25,582 nt of DNA from JASEHD01 sp964471945 (GTDB lineage Bacteria > Bacteroidota > Ignavibacteria > UBA10030 > SZUA-254). Positions within the stretch are counted from its first letter, which is position 1; every line of letters starts with the position of its first letter. The position numbers and the translations under genes are program-made. Of the stretch, positions 7,628-16,559 are shown piece after piece. Under the pieces are notes generated by a model. That model was not told where the DNA came from, did not search any database, and saw nothing but the letters and a program-made list of their open reading frames with translations. The stretch lies in assembly GCA_964471945.1 (NCBI GenBank), contig CAYYIJ010000026.1, positions 1-25,582 of the forward strand. Reading direction: 5' to 3'.

Positions 7628-10600
7628 CTCACAACCGCAATTTTAATAATTGCAGAACCGCTTTTACCAACACCATTGACTTGAATATGAGCAAAGTATA
7701 TCCCACTTTGGATACTTGAAACATTCCACTCAACTTCATTGTCAAAACCGCCGCGGCCAGGTCCATCAAATTCATCAACTAAATCACCCGCAGGGTCGAA
7801 AATCGTGATGCGAACTTTCGCATCCTCCTGAACGAAATAACGGATATTAGTTTTAAATCCATCTACCGCACCTACAGGGTTGGGCCAATTGTATGCGAAC
7901 GAGGATGGAAAAAATTCATCACTCTTTAGCTTAATTTGTAATATAGTTTCATCTAATCCAGTGTTTTGTGCATCGTGCATATATTGGGGCCACGGCTGAA
8001 TAGGAAGCGATGATATATTTGTCTTCAGGATTCCCGTCCTCCATGCATACACATGTCCATCATCTGATGCCACTGCTAACCCGATGCCAACACTATCCGA
8101 GTTATACGGTATATAAAATGCTGCGGGAGTTGAGCCTCTATTGATTCCAGCAAGGATAGGAAAACCTTCAGCTATTTTCCCTGACCGATCAAACGCTATT
8201 ACTAATCCTTCCTGTGTTACTGTGACAATATCAACGGTTCCATTTCCATCAACATCGGCAACTATCGGTGATGTGAGTAACGTTTTGTTCGTTGCAACGG
8301 TGATAGGGAAATTATCAAGAAGAGTTCCGTTAGCATTGATAGCAAAAATTTTATTCCCACTGAAAACGATGATATCTTTTTGACCATTACCATCAATATC
8401 AGCAATAATTGGGGAATTGAGGATCTCACTGCCGGTCGTGAAAGGAAAACCAAGAGTAATATCTAGATGATTATCAACTAAAAAAACCGAACCATCCTTC
8501 GATGCAAAAGCAATCCGTTTTCCAAGAGATGTCGAGATAACCGCTGAAACTGGAGAACCAACCATGGGTTTCGAGAAATCTTTCACAATTGGTATGTATT
8601 TATCCATAATAAATGGACTAATAATCTTAACGGTTCCACGAGAAGAAATGGCAATAATAAAAGATGATAGCTTATCATCCAGACTTAAGCCAACAATATC
8701 GGTAGTATCGGAGGGATCAATTTGGACACTATGGATTGTGAGATCGTTAATCTTGACAAAATACACAACCCCGTGAGATGCACCATATGCAATAAAAGAA
8801 TCAGAAATAACTGCGTGCGTAGTGATAGGAAAAGCTACATTCTTACTAAAATTTAAATCGGCGAGACTATCACGATCTAAATCCGAAGCACTCCATGTAT
8901 AGACAGCAGGTTGAGTCTCTGGTTGATAAGGTTGAAATCCTCCAACAGAGAAATCAAAGTAATTATCATTATCAATATTACTTAAAGCAAGCGAGAATGC
9001 CGTATGTGTTTGGAATGAAATATTTCCGTACTCGACTAACAAACCAGAAGAATCCCCTGTTTCAAAAAGTTGTGTGCCCGCGAATGACCATCCATAAATT
9101 TGAGGAGGTCCAACAACTGCTGATTGTTCAAGGACTGAAATTGCCTGAACATGCTTGCCCGATGTGTTTATCACTAATCCACCATTAGGGCAATTACCTG
9201 AATCGATGCATATCCACTTTGGATTTATATATTTTATAGAACGAGTACCGAAAGTTTGTTTAACATTTTTCGGAAAACCGGTCAGCGGTTTCACCTGCTC
9301 ATCACCAACTTTTATCCGTGCTTTCATTCTTGGGCTTCGTTCAGAAAAATTATTGATATAAATATGACTGTTCGCCCCGTTATTACTCATACTGTTTGGA
9401 TGTGAGAACGGTGTGAAACCGGTTGTGTCGTATTTCCGCTGAGGTGCCTGATTATCTTTATACCAGAAGTCAAATAACCATCCACTGGAGCTATTTTTCC
9501 ACGGAGTAAGCCAGTCGTAAATTTGGCCAATATCCTGTGAACCATCAGCTTCCATCAAATTTACACCGCGGCGATTAGGATCTGCGTTGATAGTATTGGA
9601 TGCAAGATTTGCATCGATTATGTTTTCATCGATGTGCCATATCAGGATGCCACCATCGTATAAAATATTATTTGTCTTATCATAACCACCGGGTAAACTC
9701 CAATCGAATTCATCAACATCAACTATAACACCATATAAAGAATCCTGATCATCCTCATTGAATCCTTTTGTATCGTGAGCCCATTTCCTAACGATTGTGT
9801 TACCATTATATACCATTGTTACAGTTACACTATCACGATTAGCATCACGATTTCTATTTTCGATAAGAAAAAACTCCTTTGCACTAATTAAAACTTTATA
9901 AACAGTATCGATGGAATTATTCAAACCCACCGCAGGAATGTCATAAATCGAATCACCTGTTGCGATTGTTATTGGCTCAATCCATCCTAAGAAATATTTT
10001 TCCCATGCGGATGGCTCTGGAGGAAATGCACCAAACCAGCTAAATATCGACTCACCATCCATTAATCCAAAACGTCCGATACCTGAACGACCTTCACCTG
10101 GTTTTTCTGTATCAAACAAATCGGGTAAACCAAGATGACTTCCTATCATCGCTGTTAGTAATCCGTTAATACCAAGATTATATCCCTCGATCCTTTCTGT
10201 TTCTGGCATAATCAGCGAGTTTTTTATCGTATCTTTGCCACCATTAACTGTTATTCCCTCGAATGTACTTCCGAAAATTTCCTTCATCCCGCTTAGAGAA
10301 AGATAAATGGATGGGATGTCTTTAGGTGTGGGTGTATAGCCATACAGACTACTAAGATTGATGTCCCTTCCGACACCTGCATGAAAAATTAAAAAAACAT
10401 CGTATTGATCGTATTGAATCGGAATTCCCCACAAACGGGTTAATGTATCAACTAACCGCCATGTATCCTTCGCAAGATAACCGAGCTCAACATTTTGTTC
10501 ACCACGGAGAGGTGGACTGTAGAAACTCATCTCGTTTGGAAGCCGAAAAACACTATCAAGCACCGTTCCTGTTACTTTCAGCTTACCATTCGAGCTTTTT

Positions 10601-10926
10601 CGGAAATAATTTTCAAGAAATGTTATATGATTTTGGAAATAAGCTTGATCATGCGGTGGTGCATCGAGATATGGCTTTGATGGTTTTGAATTATCAAATC
10701 TCCCATTCCCGGATGTCAGAGGGTCATTATCTTCTTTAAACTCGACCATGACTGCTAAAATCCGTACGATTGTTTTAGGGGCAGCGTTGCTGAATAAATT
10801 CCCCCTCATCGGTTTTGCCTTGTTGAGGAAAAGCTGATGATTTAAAGAGAGCGATTGGGTTTCTTGTGCATTTACCTTAAAAATTATGAGAAGAATTAAA
10901 ACAATTATGAAAAGATTTTTATTCAT
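7624..10926 (-). CDS. M6-family-like secreted protein with lost zinc site and T9SS-like sorting domain
   Basis: An 1100-residue exported protein. A signal peptide (about 1-20) is followed by a domain (about 50-320) with the layout of M6/immune-inhibitor-A peptidases: FLENYFRKSSNGKLKVTG (103-120), HLGLPDLFD (264-272) and GIGRFGLMDG (282-291). Where M6 enzymes carry HExxH directly before xLGLPDLYD, this protein has AMIGS (A259, M260, S263), so both histidines and the glutamate are gone. It is probably a non-catalytic member. A middle region holds FG-GAP/VCBS-like repeats (ADIDGNGQKDI, ADVDGNGTVDI) and a WPQYMHDAQNTG motif. The last 89 residues (about 1012-1100, YNWPNP...SGIYFAHIQVNG) look like a T9SS type A sorting domain, so export through the nearby PorU/PorV machinery is likely. 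It is the first gene of the downstream operon; an intrinsic terminator lies just before it. Confidence 0.8.
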   Translation of the reverse strand: MNKNLFIIVLILLIIFKVNAQETQSLSLNHQLFLNKAKPMRGNLFSNAAPKTIVRILAVMVEFKEDNDPLTSGNGRFDNSKPSKPYLDAPPHDQAYFQNHITFLENYFRKSSNGKLKVTGTVLDSVFRLPNEMSFYSPPLRGEQNVELGYLAKDTWRLVDTLTRLWGIPIQYDQYDVFLIFHAGVGRDINLSSLYGYTPTPKDIPSIYLSLSGMKEIFGSTFEGITVNGGKDTIKNSLIMPETERIEGYNLGINGLLTAMIGSHLGLPDLFDTEKPGEGRSGIGRFGLMDGESIFSWFGAFPPEPSAWEKYFLGWIEPITIATGDSIYDIPAVGLNNSIDTVYKVLISAKEFFLIENRNRDANRDSVTVTMVYNGNTIVRKWAHDTKGFNEDDQDSLYGVIVDVDEFDWSLPGGYDKTNNILYDGGILIWHIDENIIDANLASNTINADPNRRGVNLMEADGSQDIGQIYDWLTPWKNSSSGWLFDFWYKDNQAPQRKYDTTGFTPFSHPNSMSNNGANSHIYINNFSERSPRMKARIKVGDEQVKPLTGFPKNVKQTFGTRSIKYINPKWICIDSGNCPNGGLVINTSGKHVQAISVLEQSAVVGPPQIYGWSFAGTQLFETGDSSGLLVEYGNISFQTHTAFSLALSNIDNDNYFDFSVGGFQPYQPETQPAVYTWSASDLDRDSLADLNFSKNVAFPITTHAVISDSFIAYGASHGVVYFVKINDLTIHSVQIDPSDTTDIVGLSLDDKLSSFIIAISSRGTVKIISPFIMDKYIPIVKDFSKPMVGSPVSAVISTSLGKRIAFASKDGSVFLVDNHLDITLGFPFTTGSEILNSPIIADIDGNGQKDIIVFSGNKIFAINANGTLLDNFPITVATNKTLLTSPIVADVDGNGTVDIVTVTQEGLVIAFDRSGKIAEGFPILAGINRGSTPAAFYIPYNSDSVGIGLAVASDDGHVYAWRTGILKTNISSLPIQPWPQYMHDAQNTGLDETILQIKLKSDEFFPSSFAYNWPNPVGAVDGFKTNIRYFVQEDAKVRITIFDPAGDLVDEFDGPGRGGFDNEVEWNVSSIQSGIYFAHIQVNGVGKSGSAIIKIAVVR

Positions 10927-10948
10927 GAGTATGTTCTCTCAAACAGTG

Positions 10949-10987
10949 GCAAAAAAATAAAGCACCAATCGTTACGTCGACTGGTGC
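10949..10987 (-). terminator. Intrinsic terminator after porV
   Basis: On the minus strand GCACCAGTCG (10987-10978), a 6-nt loop and CGATTGGTGC (10971-10962) form a 10-bp stem with one G-U pair. The RNA then reads UUUAUUUUUUU (10961-10951). The hairpin begins 24 nt after the porV stop codon, so it should end the porU-porV transcript. The T-tract ends only about 24 nt before the start codon of the next gene. Confidence 0.85.
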
Positions 10988-11011
10988 AAAATGATTGCAG
11001 TGTATAACTGA

Positions 11012-12154
11012 CTATTCCCATTCTTCGGTTTCAGCGCCCCACGAGAGTAATAGTGTGAATCGCATCGTTTCTCCGAGTGGGTGATTTTCTTCTATCGCAG
11101 AAAGATAACTGAAATCAAATCCATAAATATCGTAGCGGATACCTGCACCAAAAGTCATAAATTTTCTATTGCCATAGTTGGGATCTTCATAGAAATATCC
11201 CCATCGCAATGCGAAGAGCTTTGGGCTGCCATACCAATATTCTAATCCACCCGCGATAGTAACTTTCTTAAATCCGCCTGAACCCCAAGCAGAAACCAAT
11301 GATTTAGGTAAATCGTCAACGTCTGGGTCTTGAATTAAATTTCCCAGCGTATCTTTGATTTGAGGATAGCGGCGAACTAACATACGATTAAAATCGATAA
11401 TCGCAGTAATATTATTATATTCACTTTCTATTACTTTATATCCAAAACCGAGTCTTAGATTTGTCGGTAGCGGGTCCGCTTGTGCTTTTTGGAGGTATGC
11501 TAACCTTGGGCCAAGATTTGATAGATTAACCCCCACGCTAAATCTATTTTCTATACCGAGAAATGATGGTCGCCAGAGTGTTCCGATATCAAAACTGATT
11601 GTAGAACCGATTCCACGCGCCTGCTTCTGAGATATATCGGGATCGAGTACACTACGAATGAATCGAAGATTAATACCTACACCAAGATCGCTTGTGAGTT
11701 TTGTTGAGTATCCACCTGTAATTGCAAATTCGTACGCTTTAAAATTTCCTAAATCATTATTAAACTCATCTCGCCTGTTGAACTCGCCGAGGTTTAGAAA
11801 GATAATACTTCCGGAAATTGTACCGCCCACCTCTTCGAAGTTTCCGCTATATGCAAAATATTCATAAAAAAGATCGGAGAGATTAAATTGCGGAAGCCAT
11901 TGGGAATGTGTTATACTTATCTCATGATATTTTTGAAATGCCAATCCACCCGGATTCCAGTATGATGCAGAACCATCATCGGATAACGCAGCTCCAGCTT
12001 CCCCCATTCCATCAGCACGTGCATTGGGTGCAATTAATAAGAACGGCACCGCAGATTCACCCTGTGCATCCATTTTCTCTGGTAAGACCATGCTCAAGAT
12101 TGCTAGCAAAATTATCGCAAATGTTGATGATTTCTTGATTTTCTTAGATTTCAT
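11012..12154 (-). CDS. porV: PorV, T9SS outer-membrane shuttle protein
   Basis: PorV (LptO) is an outer-membrane beta-barrel of the FadL-like superfamily. It takes T9SS cargo from the translocon and delivers it to the PorU sortase at the cell surface. The 380-residue protein has a signal peptide ending near A30 and the diagnostic start of the mature part, AVPFLLIAPNARADGMGEAG, followed by DDGSASYWNPGGLAFQ. The rest is alternating barrel strands with repeated 'xGxGxR' turns. Length and motif order fit the PorV family. It lies directly downstream of porU (89-nt gap), the arrangement seen in many T9SS-bearing genomes, and is followed by a strong intrinsic terminator. It likely handles the M6-like protein encoded next door. 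Confidence 0.9.
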   Translation of the reverse strand: MKSKKIKKSSTFAIILLAILSMVLPEKMDAQGESAVPFLLIAPNARADGMGEAGAALSDDGSASYWNPGGLAFQKYHEISITHSQWLPQFNLSDLFYEYFAYSGNFEEVGGTISGSIIFLNLGEFNRRDEFNNDLGNFKAYEFAITGGYSTKLTSDLGVGINLRFIRSVLDPDISQKQARGIGSTISFDIGTLWRPSFLGIENRFSVGVNLSNLGPRLAYLQKAQADPLPTNLRLGFGYKVIESEYNNITAIIDFNRMLVRRYPQIKDTLGNLIQDPDVDDLPKSLVSAWGSGGFKKVTIAGGLEYWYGSPKLFALRWGYFYEDPNYGNRKFMTFGAGIRYDIYGFDFSYLSAIEENHPLGETMRFTLLLSWGAETEEWE

Positions 12155-12243
12155 TATAATTACCCTTTATATAATAAACTGATTATTTTAATTTAGCATC
12201 TTTGTTTTTTAGAAGCAATTCACTCAATATCATTTTCCTCGCT

Positions 12244-15200
12244 TTATTTTAATACACTTAGTTTTCCAAGCGACTCACTTGTAAATCTGCCATCTTGTGT
12301 TTTAGCAATTATCTTGTACAGATAGACACCATTTGCTAGTTCATCTCGATCTTTATCCAATCCATCCCACAGAATACGAACAACCGGAGTGATTACATTC
12401 GACTGCTTCAGCGATTGTATTAAACGTCCGGCAACTGTATAGATTTTTACTTCAACATCTATGCTTGAAACTTGATTATGCTCGAACGTAAAGTATGTTG
12501 CCCTTGAAAAAGGATTTGGATAATTAAATACATTCGAGAGTTTTAAACCTTCACCTGTTACCACATTAAACATTGTTTCTTTAGTCGATGGATTGTTGAA
12601 CGAATCCCAAGCTTGGAGTCGAAGTTTATGTGTCCCGTGTGAAAGAGTTCCTAATGGATATTCAATAATTCCTTCCTGATAAGTATTATCCTTACTTTTA
12701 TAATAATCAGCGAGGTCAATGCTTTGAGATTGATCGTCGAGCCAAGCTTCAAGTCGGTGACCAATACCTGACTCCGATATATTAATTCCGTTTGAATCGC
12801 TTAGCTCGGCAATCAGACTCGGGGAAGAGCTGACAACATCACCAGGGCGAAAATTTTTGTGATCTATATACAATCTAATAATCGGACCAACTGTGTCTTT
12901 TATTTCAGTATCATAAGAACCATTAATTAGGACTGGAACATATCCCGCTCCTTCAGATGTTTCGTTCCAAAAATACAAAGACATTTTCGCTGGCTCACTT
13001 CTATACGCAATATCTTTCGGAACAATAAACGTCGAACTTATTCTGCCCTGTTTTACACTAAGCTCCCCTCTAAAAAGTACACTCCCCGATGTTTGATAAG
13101 GCATTGATTGATTTATTTCTGGGGCTGTCAGTGTAACTGTTCGTTGGGCATCGTATACAACAAGTTGTGCTTTTCCATTAAAATCTATCGTATTTCCAGA
13201 AGCGGTATCTCTGACAGTAGCTGAGATTACAGCTCGTTCCAATGCTTTTAACTGTACAGTTGGTTTCCCTGGTTTCTGATTGATGCTGTCGATCGACGCC
13301 ATTAGTGGTGGAAAAGCGAGGTGAAGAGCTGGATCACCCAGTAAAAGGTATTTTAAATCGTTTGTTCCTGTGCGCTGTTGTTTTGTCTTATACATGATAT
13401 CACCTAATGTTTGCTGCTTCACTTGCCCAAACTGATTTGTTTCAAGAAGATATCTATAAAGTGTTTTGTTGAATTCAAAATTTTCACCTGCAAAGACGGC
13501 TCTTGATGCGGAAACCGTAGCAATCGCCCCTGCTTTAGGGGCAAGTGTCAATATTTCTCCACCACTTTGCTCATTCAGCAAGTCGAAATTTGAATAATTA
13601 CATGTCGCTGTAACCAGAAAAAAATATTTTCCTTTGTTCTGCATTAATGGAAAATCAGTTTCACGGGCAAATACACCTTCGTGGGTCCAAACTCGTGGAT
13701 TCCCATGCCCTGTGAAATTCAAAACAAGAGTTCCTTGATTAATCGAATTTTTAATTGCCTGATTTACAGCGGGCTTTCTTCTTCCCATAGAAGTAACAAC
13801 CGTTGGATAATCATACAAATAGATTTTTTTCTTTTCAAACAATGGTTGAACAAGATTTGAAATTTTATCGGCTTGATCAGTATGTAACAATCGATCGTTC
13901 TCGCCGGATGCTTGCAATCCATCATCTGCTACGAAAGTAAATCGCAGTTTCCAAGGATCCTTTTCACCACGGGTTTCATATTCAATAATTTTTTCAACTA
14001 CGTCAATCGCTTCTTTTGATGAACGAACAGGCAAACGTCCAATACCAAGATTGACTTTACCGCCAGTGAAAAAGATACCAAAAAAATCATCGCTTGCATA
14101 CGTATTGAGATAATTGAATGACTCAACCGATTCCCACGGCGGTATCCAATTTGGATTTGAATTGCCTAATATCCGCTTATAATCATAATCTCCATCGCCA
14201 AACAATAAAACATATTTTGGAGGCGTGGACCAATTGAGATATACATATTTAAGATAATTTCTAATAGCAACAGGGGAAAGCAAGCCACCGCTAAATTCGT
14301 TATAAATTGAATCCACATCGACTATGACCGTCTTGAGCGGGTGGTTGTCTTGATTTTCTCGATACTCTTTCAAGCGTGCTGCCGCGCTCATAAACTCTTT
14401 ATGTACAATAATTACATAATCACCTTCAATCGGATTCCCATGAAGATTTTGATTGGGGACCAAATTTAATTTCCCGGGAGTCTTAAAACCATTTTTTCCG
14501 ACAATATAAATTTCCTTCACGCTGCCCCCAATAAGATCAAGACCGAATGAGCAAGTATCACTCGAAATGCGAGGATCTGAAAGCCTCAATACACTATCGA
14601 ATCGTGATACGTCGAAAACAAATATTTTGTCATTGCTAAAACCGCTGACCTTATATTTTGCTGTGGCGGTAGTATCATGTGTATGAAAATAAAATTGATC
14701 GTTTTTAGCGCGGAGGTTCTTTTGCCAAAATATTTCGTACCAATCGATATATCCGGCAGCCGATGTTCCCGATGATGTATAAATGAATTGAAGTTTACTT
14801 TGATCATTATTAATTATCATTAGTTTCGTTACGGTGGCCGTGATTGAATAATAACTCGGAGATCTCTGATGGAATGATATTGGTTGAACAATTAATAAAG
14901 AATCATTGCCAGATATCGTAAATTGTGATGGACCATTTGCGATAGCACCAATATTAAAAACATATTTCACTGGATGTGATATGTTGATCTCTGTGAGGTG
15001 GTTTGGATAAGTTATCCTTCCACTGCCATTAAAAGATTCACCCAACCACTGGATACCAGAATTAAAAATATTAAATTTTTCATCTTCTTGGAAGATTTTA
15101 TCTCCGACTGTCGTCGGTTTAAAAAAATCTTCCGATTCCGAAGATGCAAAAGGCATCATTTGTTTAGCTGTTTGTCCGTCTCCATATGTCAACCAGTAAA

Positions 15201-16242
15201 TATTTTTATCCGCAAAGTGATTGATGTAATGCTGAAAAGACTTTGAGCTCGGGCTGTATTTCCATCCACGGGTACTTTTACCATAAAATATTATATAATC
15301 AGAGCCATCTAATTTTCCATTGTCACCATCATCATATGTATAAACCGCATTCTGCAAAAGATCATCGGGATATGGGGTTGATACATCCATAGGTGTTTGT
15401 ATTCCACCATTGCCATAAATTTTAATGCTTTTTGGATCTACTGTTGAAGGAATCCCAGCATCAAGGAGCATTGTACCTGTTATTTTGTACATTCCATCAT
15501 CGTTGATCTCAAACCTATACCATATACCTGTGCTTAGAACACTATTACGTGGGATATTTTTTTTCATCTGAGGAGCTTCAGCTGGAAACATATCTTCGTT
15601 TAATGCGATCCCCTTAATACCTGGGATTACTTTCTGGGGGGTCTCTTGCTTTCCAAAGTTTATACGCACAACGATGCGGTTGTATTTTCGGATTGTCCGC
15701 TGAACAGGATTGTATTGGATCGGATTGAGCTGTAAACTTCCAAGGAACATACCCCGCGTTTCCCCAATGTCGACCAATGATGCGACAAACTCAGGGTAAA
15801 AACCTGAGTAAGAATAGATCTCTTCATCAAAAAAATAATTTTCGGTATATCTTCCTCCGTTCACATTAAAATGAGCAACTGGGGAAAGCAAAACATTTCC
15901 AATATCTTCATACTCGATATTAATTATTTCCAGAGTGTTATTCTGTGTGCCCGGGAACCGCAATGATATGTAACGAGATCGTGTGTCGGGGGCCCCAGGT
16001 TTATGATCGGCGTGTAAAACACCAGATTCAAAATGATACCGAGTGAAAACATAACCTTCAGAAGTAAATTCCATTGGAGTTTGGTGTATAGGTATATACT
16101 CAACAACGATACCGCTCGCCTCTGATTGAATGACGCGAACATCTTCTGATTGTCCATAGAGTTGCAATCCAAATGAGAGAACAAAAAGAACGTTGGTCGA
16201 GATTAGAAAAATCCGATTGAAAAACTTTTCTTGGAATATCAT
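12244..16242 (-). CDS. porU: PorU, T9SS C-terminal sortase (gingipain-like C25 peptidase)
   Basis: PorU removes the C-terminal sorting domain of T9SS substrates at the cell surface and attaches the protein to an A-LPS-type anchor. The gingipain-like C25 domain occupies about residues 615-980. It has the catalytic histidine in LNFTGHGNPRVWTHEGVF and the catalytic cysteine in LVTATCNYSNFD, H846 and C881 counted from the start chosen here. The N-terminal third is a beta-rich propeptide-like region. The C-terminus (FNYPNPFSRATYFTF to GVYLYKI) is the FlgD/T9SS-like domain that PorU proteins keep. I chose the ATG at 16242 because it gives a normal signal peptide (MIFQEKFFNRIFLISTNVLF and on to about LYG), for 1332 residues. 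An in-frame ATG at 16284 would add 14 residues and lies inside a terminator-like hairpin. It is the first gene of porU-porV. Confidence 0.92.
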   Translation of the reverse strand: MIFQEKFFNRIFLISTNVLFVLSFGLQLYGQSEDVRVIQSEASGIVVEYIPIHQTPMEFTSEGYVFTRYHFESGVLHADHKPGAPDTRSRYISLRFPGTQNNTLEIINIEYEDIGNVLLSPVAHFNVNGGRYTENYFFDEEIYSYSGFYPEFVASLVDIGETRGMFLGSLQLNPIQYNPVQRTIRKYNRIVVRINFGKQETPQKVIPGIKGIALNEDMFPAEAPQMKKNIPRNSVLSTGIWYRFEINDDGMYKITGTMLLDAGIPSTVDPKSIKIYGNGGIQTPMDVSTPYPDDLLQNAVYTYDDGDNGKLDGSDYIIFYGKSTRGWKYSPSSKSFQHYINHFADKNIYWLTYGDGQTAKQMMPFASSESEDFFKPTTVGDKIFQEDEKFNIFNSGIQWLGESFNGSGRITYPNHLTEINISHPVKYVFNIGAIANGPSQFTISGNDSLLIVQPISFHQRSPSYYSITATVTKLMIINNDQSKLQFIYTSSGTSAAGYIDWYEIFWQKNLRAKNDQFYFHTHDTTATAKYKVSGFSNDKIFVFDVSRFDSVLRLSDPRISSDTCSFGLDLIGGSVKEIYIVGKNGFKTPGKLNLVPNQNLHGNPIEGDYVIIVHKEFMSAAARLKEYRENQDNHPLKTVIVDVDSIYNEFSGGLLSPVAIRNYLKYVYLNWSTPPKYVLLFGDGDYDYKRILGNSNPNWIPPWESVESFNYLNTYASDDFFGIFFTGGKVNLGIGRLPVRSSKEAIDVVEKIIEYETRGEKDPWKLRFTFVADDGLQASGENDRLLHTDQADKISNLVQPLFEKKKIYLYDYPTVVTSMGRRKPAVNQAIKNSINQGTLVLNFTGHGNPRVWTHEGVFARETDFPLMQNKGKYFFLVTATCNYSNFDLLNEQSGGEILTLAPKAGAIATVSASRAVFAGENFEFNKTLYRYLLETNQFGQVKQQTLGDIMYKTKQQRTGTNDLKYLLLGDPALHLAFPPLMASIDSINQKPGKPTVQLKALERAVISATVRDTASGNTIDFNGKAQLVVYDAQRTVTLTAPEINQSMPYQTSGSVLFRGELSVKQGRISSTFIVPKDIAYRSEPAKMSLYFWNETSEGAGYVPVLINGSYDTEIKDTVGPIIRLYIDHKNFRPGDVVSSSPSLIAELSDSNGINISESGIGHRLEAWLDDQSQSIDLADYYKSKDNTYQEGIIEYPLGTLSHGTHKLRLQAWDSFNNPSTKETMFNVVTGEGLKLSNVFNYPNPFSRATYFTFEHNQVSSIDVEVKIYTVAGRLIQSLKQSNVITPVVRILWDGLDKDRDELANGVYLYKIIAKTQDGRFTSESLGKLSVLK

Positions 16243-16253
16243 ACCATATAAAC

Positions 16254-16289
16254 AAAAAACCGAATATCGGAAAAGTCCAGACATTCGGT
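16254..16289 (-). promoter_or_regulatory. Terminator-like hairpin in the porU leader (possible attenuator)
   Basis: On the minus strand ACCGAAT (16289-16283) pairs perfectly with ATTCGGT (16265-16259). A GGA/TCC pair can extend inside the loop, and the right arm runs into a six-T tract (16259-16254). The T-tract ends only 11 nt before the porU ATG at 16242. No gene precedes it on this strand, so it would act within the porU leader rather than end an upstream unit. The pairing is seen in the sequence; the regulatory role is inferred. Confidence 0.4.
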
Positions 16290-16333
16290 CATAATATCAT
16301 TGTTGAAAATTTTCACGACTGTCAAAGGTTATC

Positions 16334-16349
16334 CAAATTTATAAATTTG
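16334..16349. promoter_or_regulatory. Perfect 16-bp palindrome, candidate operator
   Basis: CAAATTTATAAATTTG reads identically on both strands. Each half contains TAAATTTG, which also fits the Bacteroidota -7 box TAnnTTTG, so the element could be an operator or two overlapping divergent promoter cores. No well-spaced -33 TTTG was found for either direction, which weakens the promoter reading. In DNA this AT-rich a chance palindrome is possible. Confidence 0.35.
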
Positions 16350-16489
16350 ATTTTAGAAGAAAACCTGCAAAATTAGAGCAGGATATTAAAAAACCTTTAA
16401 CAAAAGCTAATAATGTAACCTTAATACTTAATAATAAATCTAATTGTAGATTAATATAATTAAACTTTTTTTTATTGTCAAGAAAATTG

Positions 16490-16518
16490 TTGTTTTTGAG
16501 TTAAAAAAAATGTAGATT
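16490..16518 (+). promoter_or_regulatory. Weak promoter candidate for the 16560-24051 cluster
   Basis: TTGTTT (16490-16495) and TAGATT (16513-16518) are 17 nt apart and lie about 40 nt before the first ATG. Both boxes are imperfect matches to sigma70 consensus. No Shine-Dalgarno sequence precedes the ATG. Confidence 0.2.
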
Positions 16519-16559
16519 ATATAGCAAATCTTAAATTTTTCCTCAATATTATAATAGGT

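Larger units (their letters stand above)
16285..16559. other. Divergent AT-rich control region between porU and the GT5-like gene
   Basis: This 275-bp region has no coding potential and separates the two divergent transcription units of the window. It is strongly AT-rich. It contains a 16-bp perfect palindrome (16334-16349), a minus-strand Bacteroidota-like TAATTTTG box (16375-16368) that could drive porU, and a weak plus-strand promoter near 16490-16518. Confidence 0.6.

Noticed and set aside
16243..16284. Upstream in-frame ATG giving PorU a 14-residue longer N-terminus
   Set aside because: It would put a mixed hydrophobic/charged stretch before a normal signal peptide, and the codons fall in the terminator-like hairpin. 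The ATG at 16242 gives a standard export signal.
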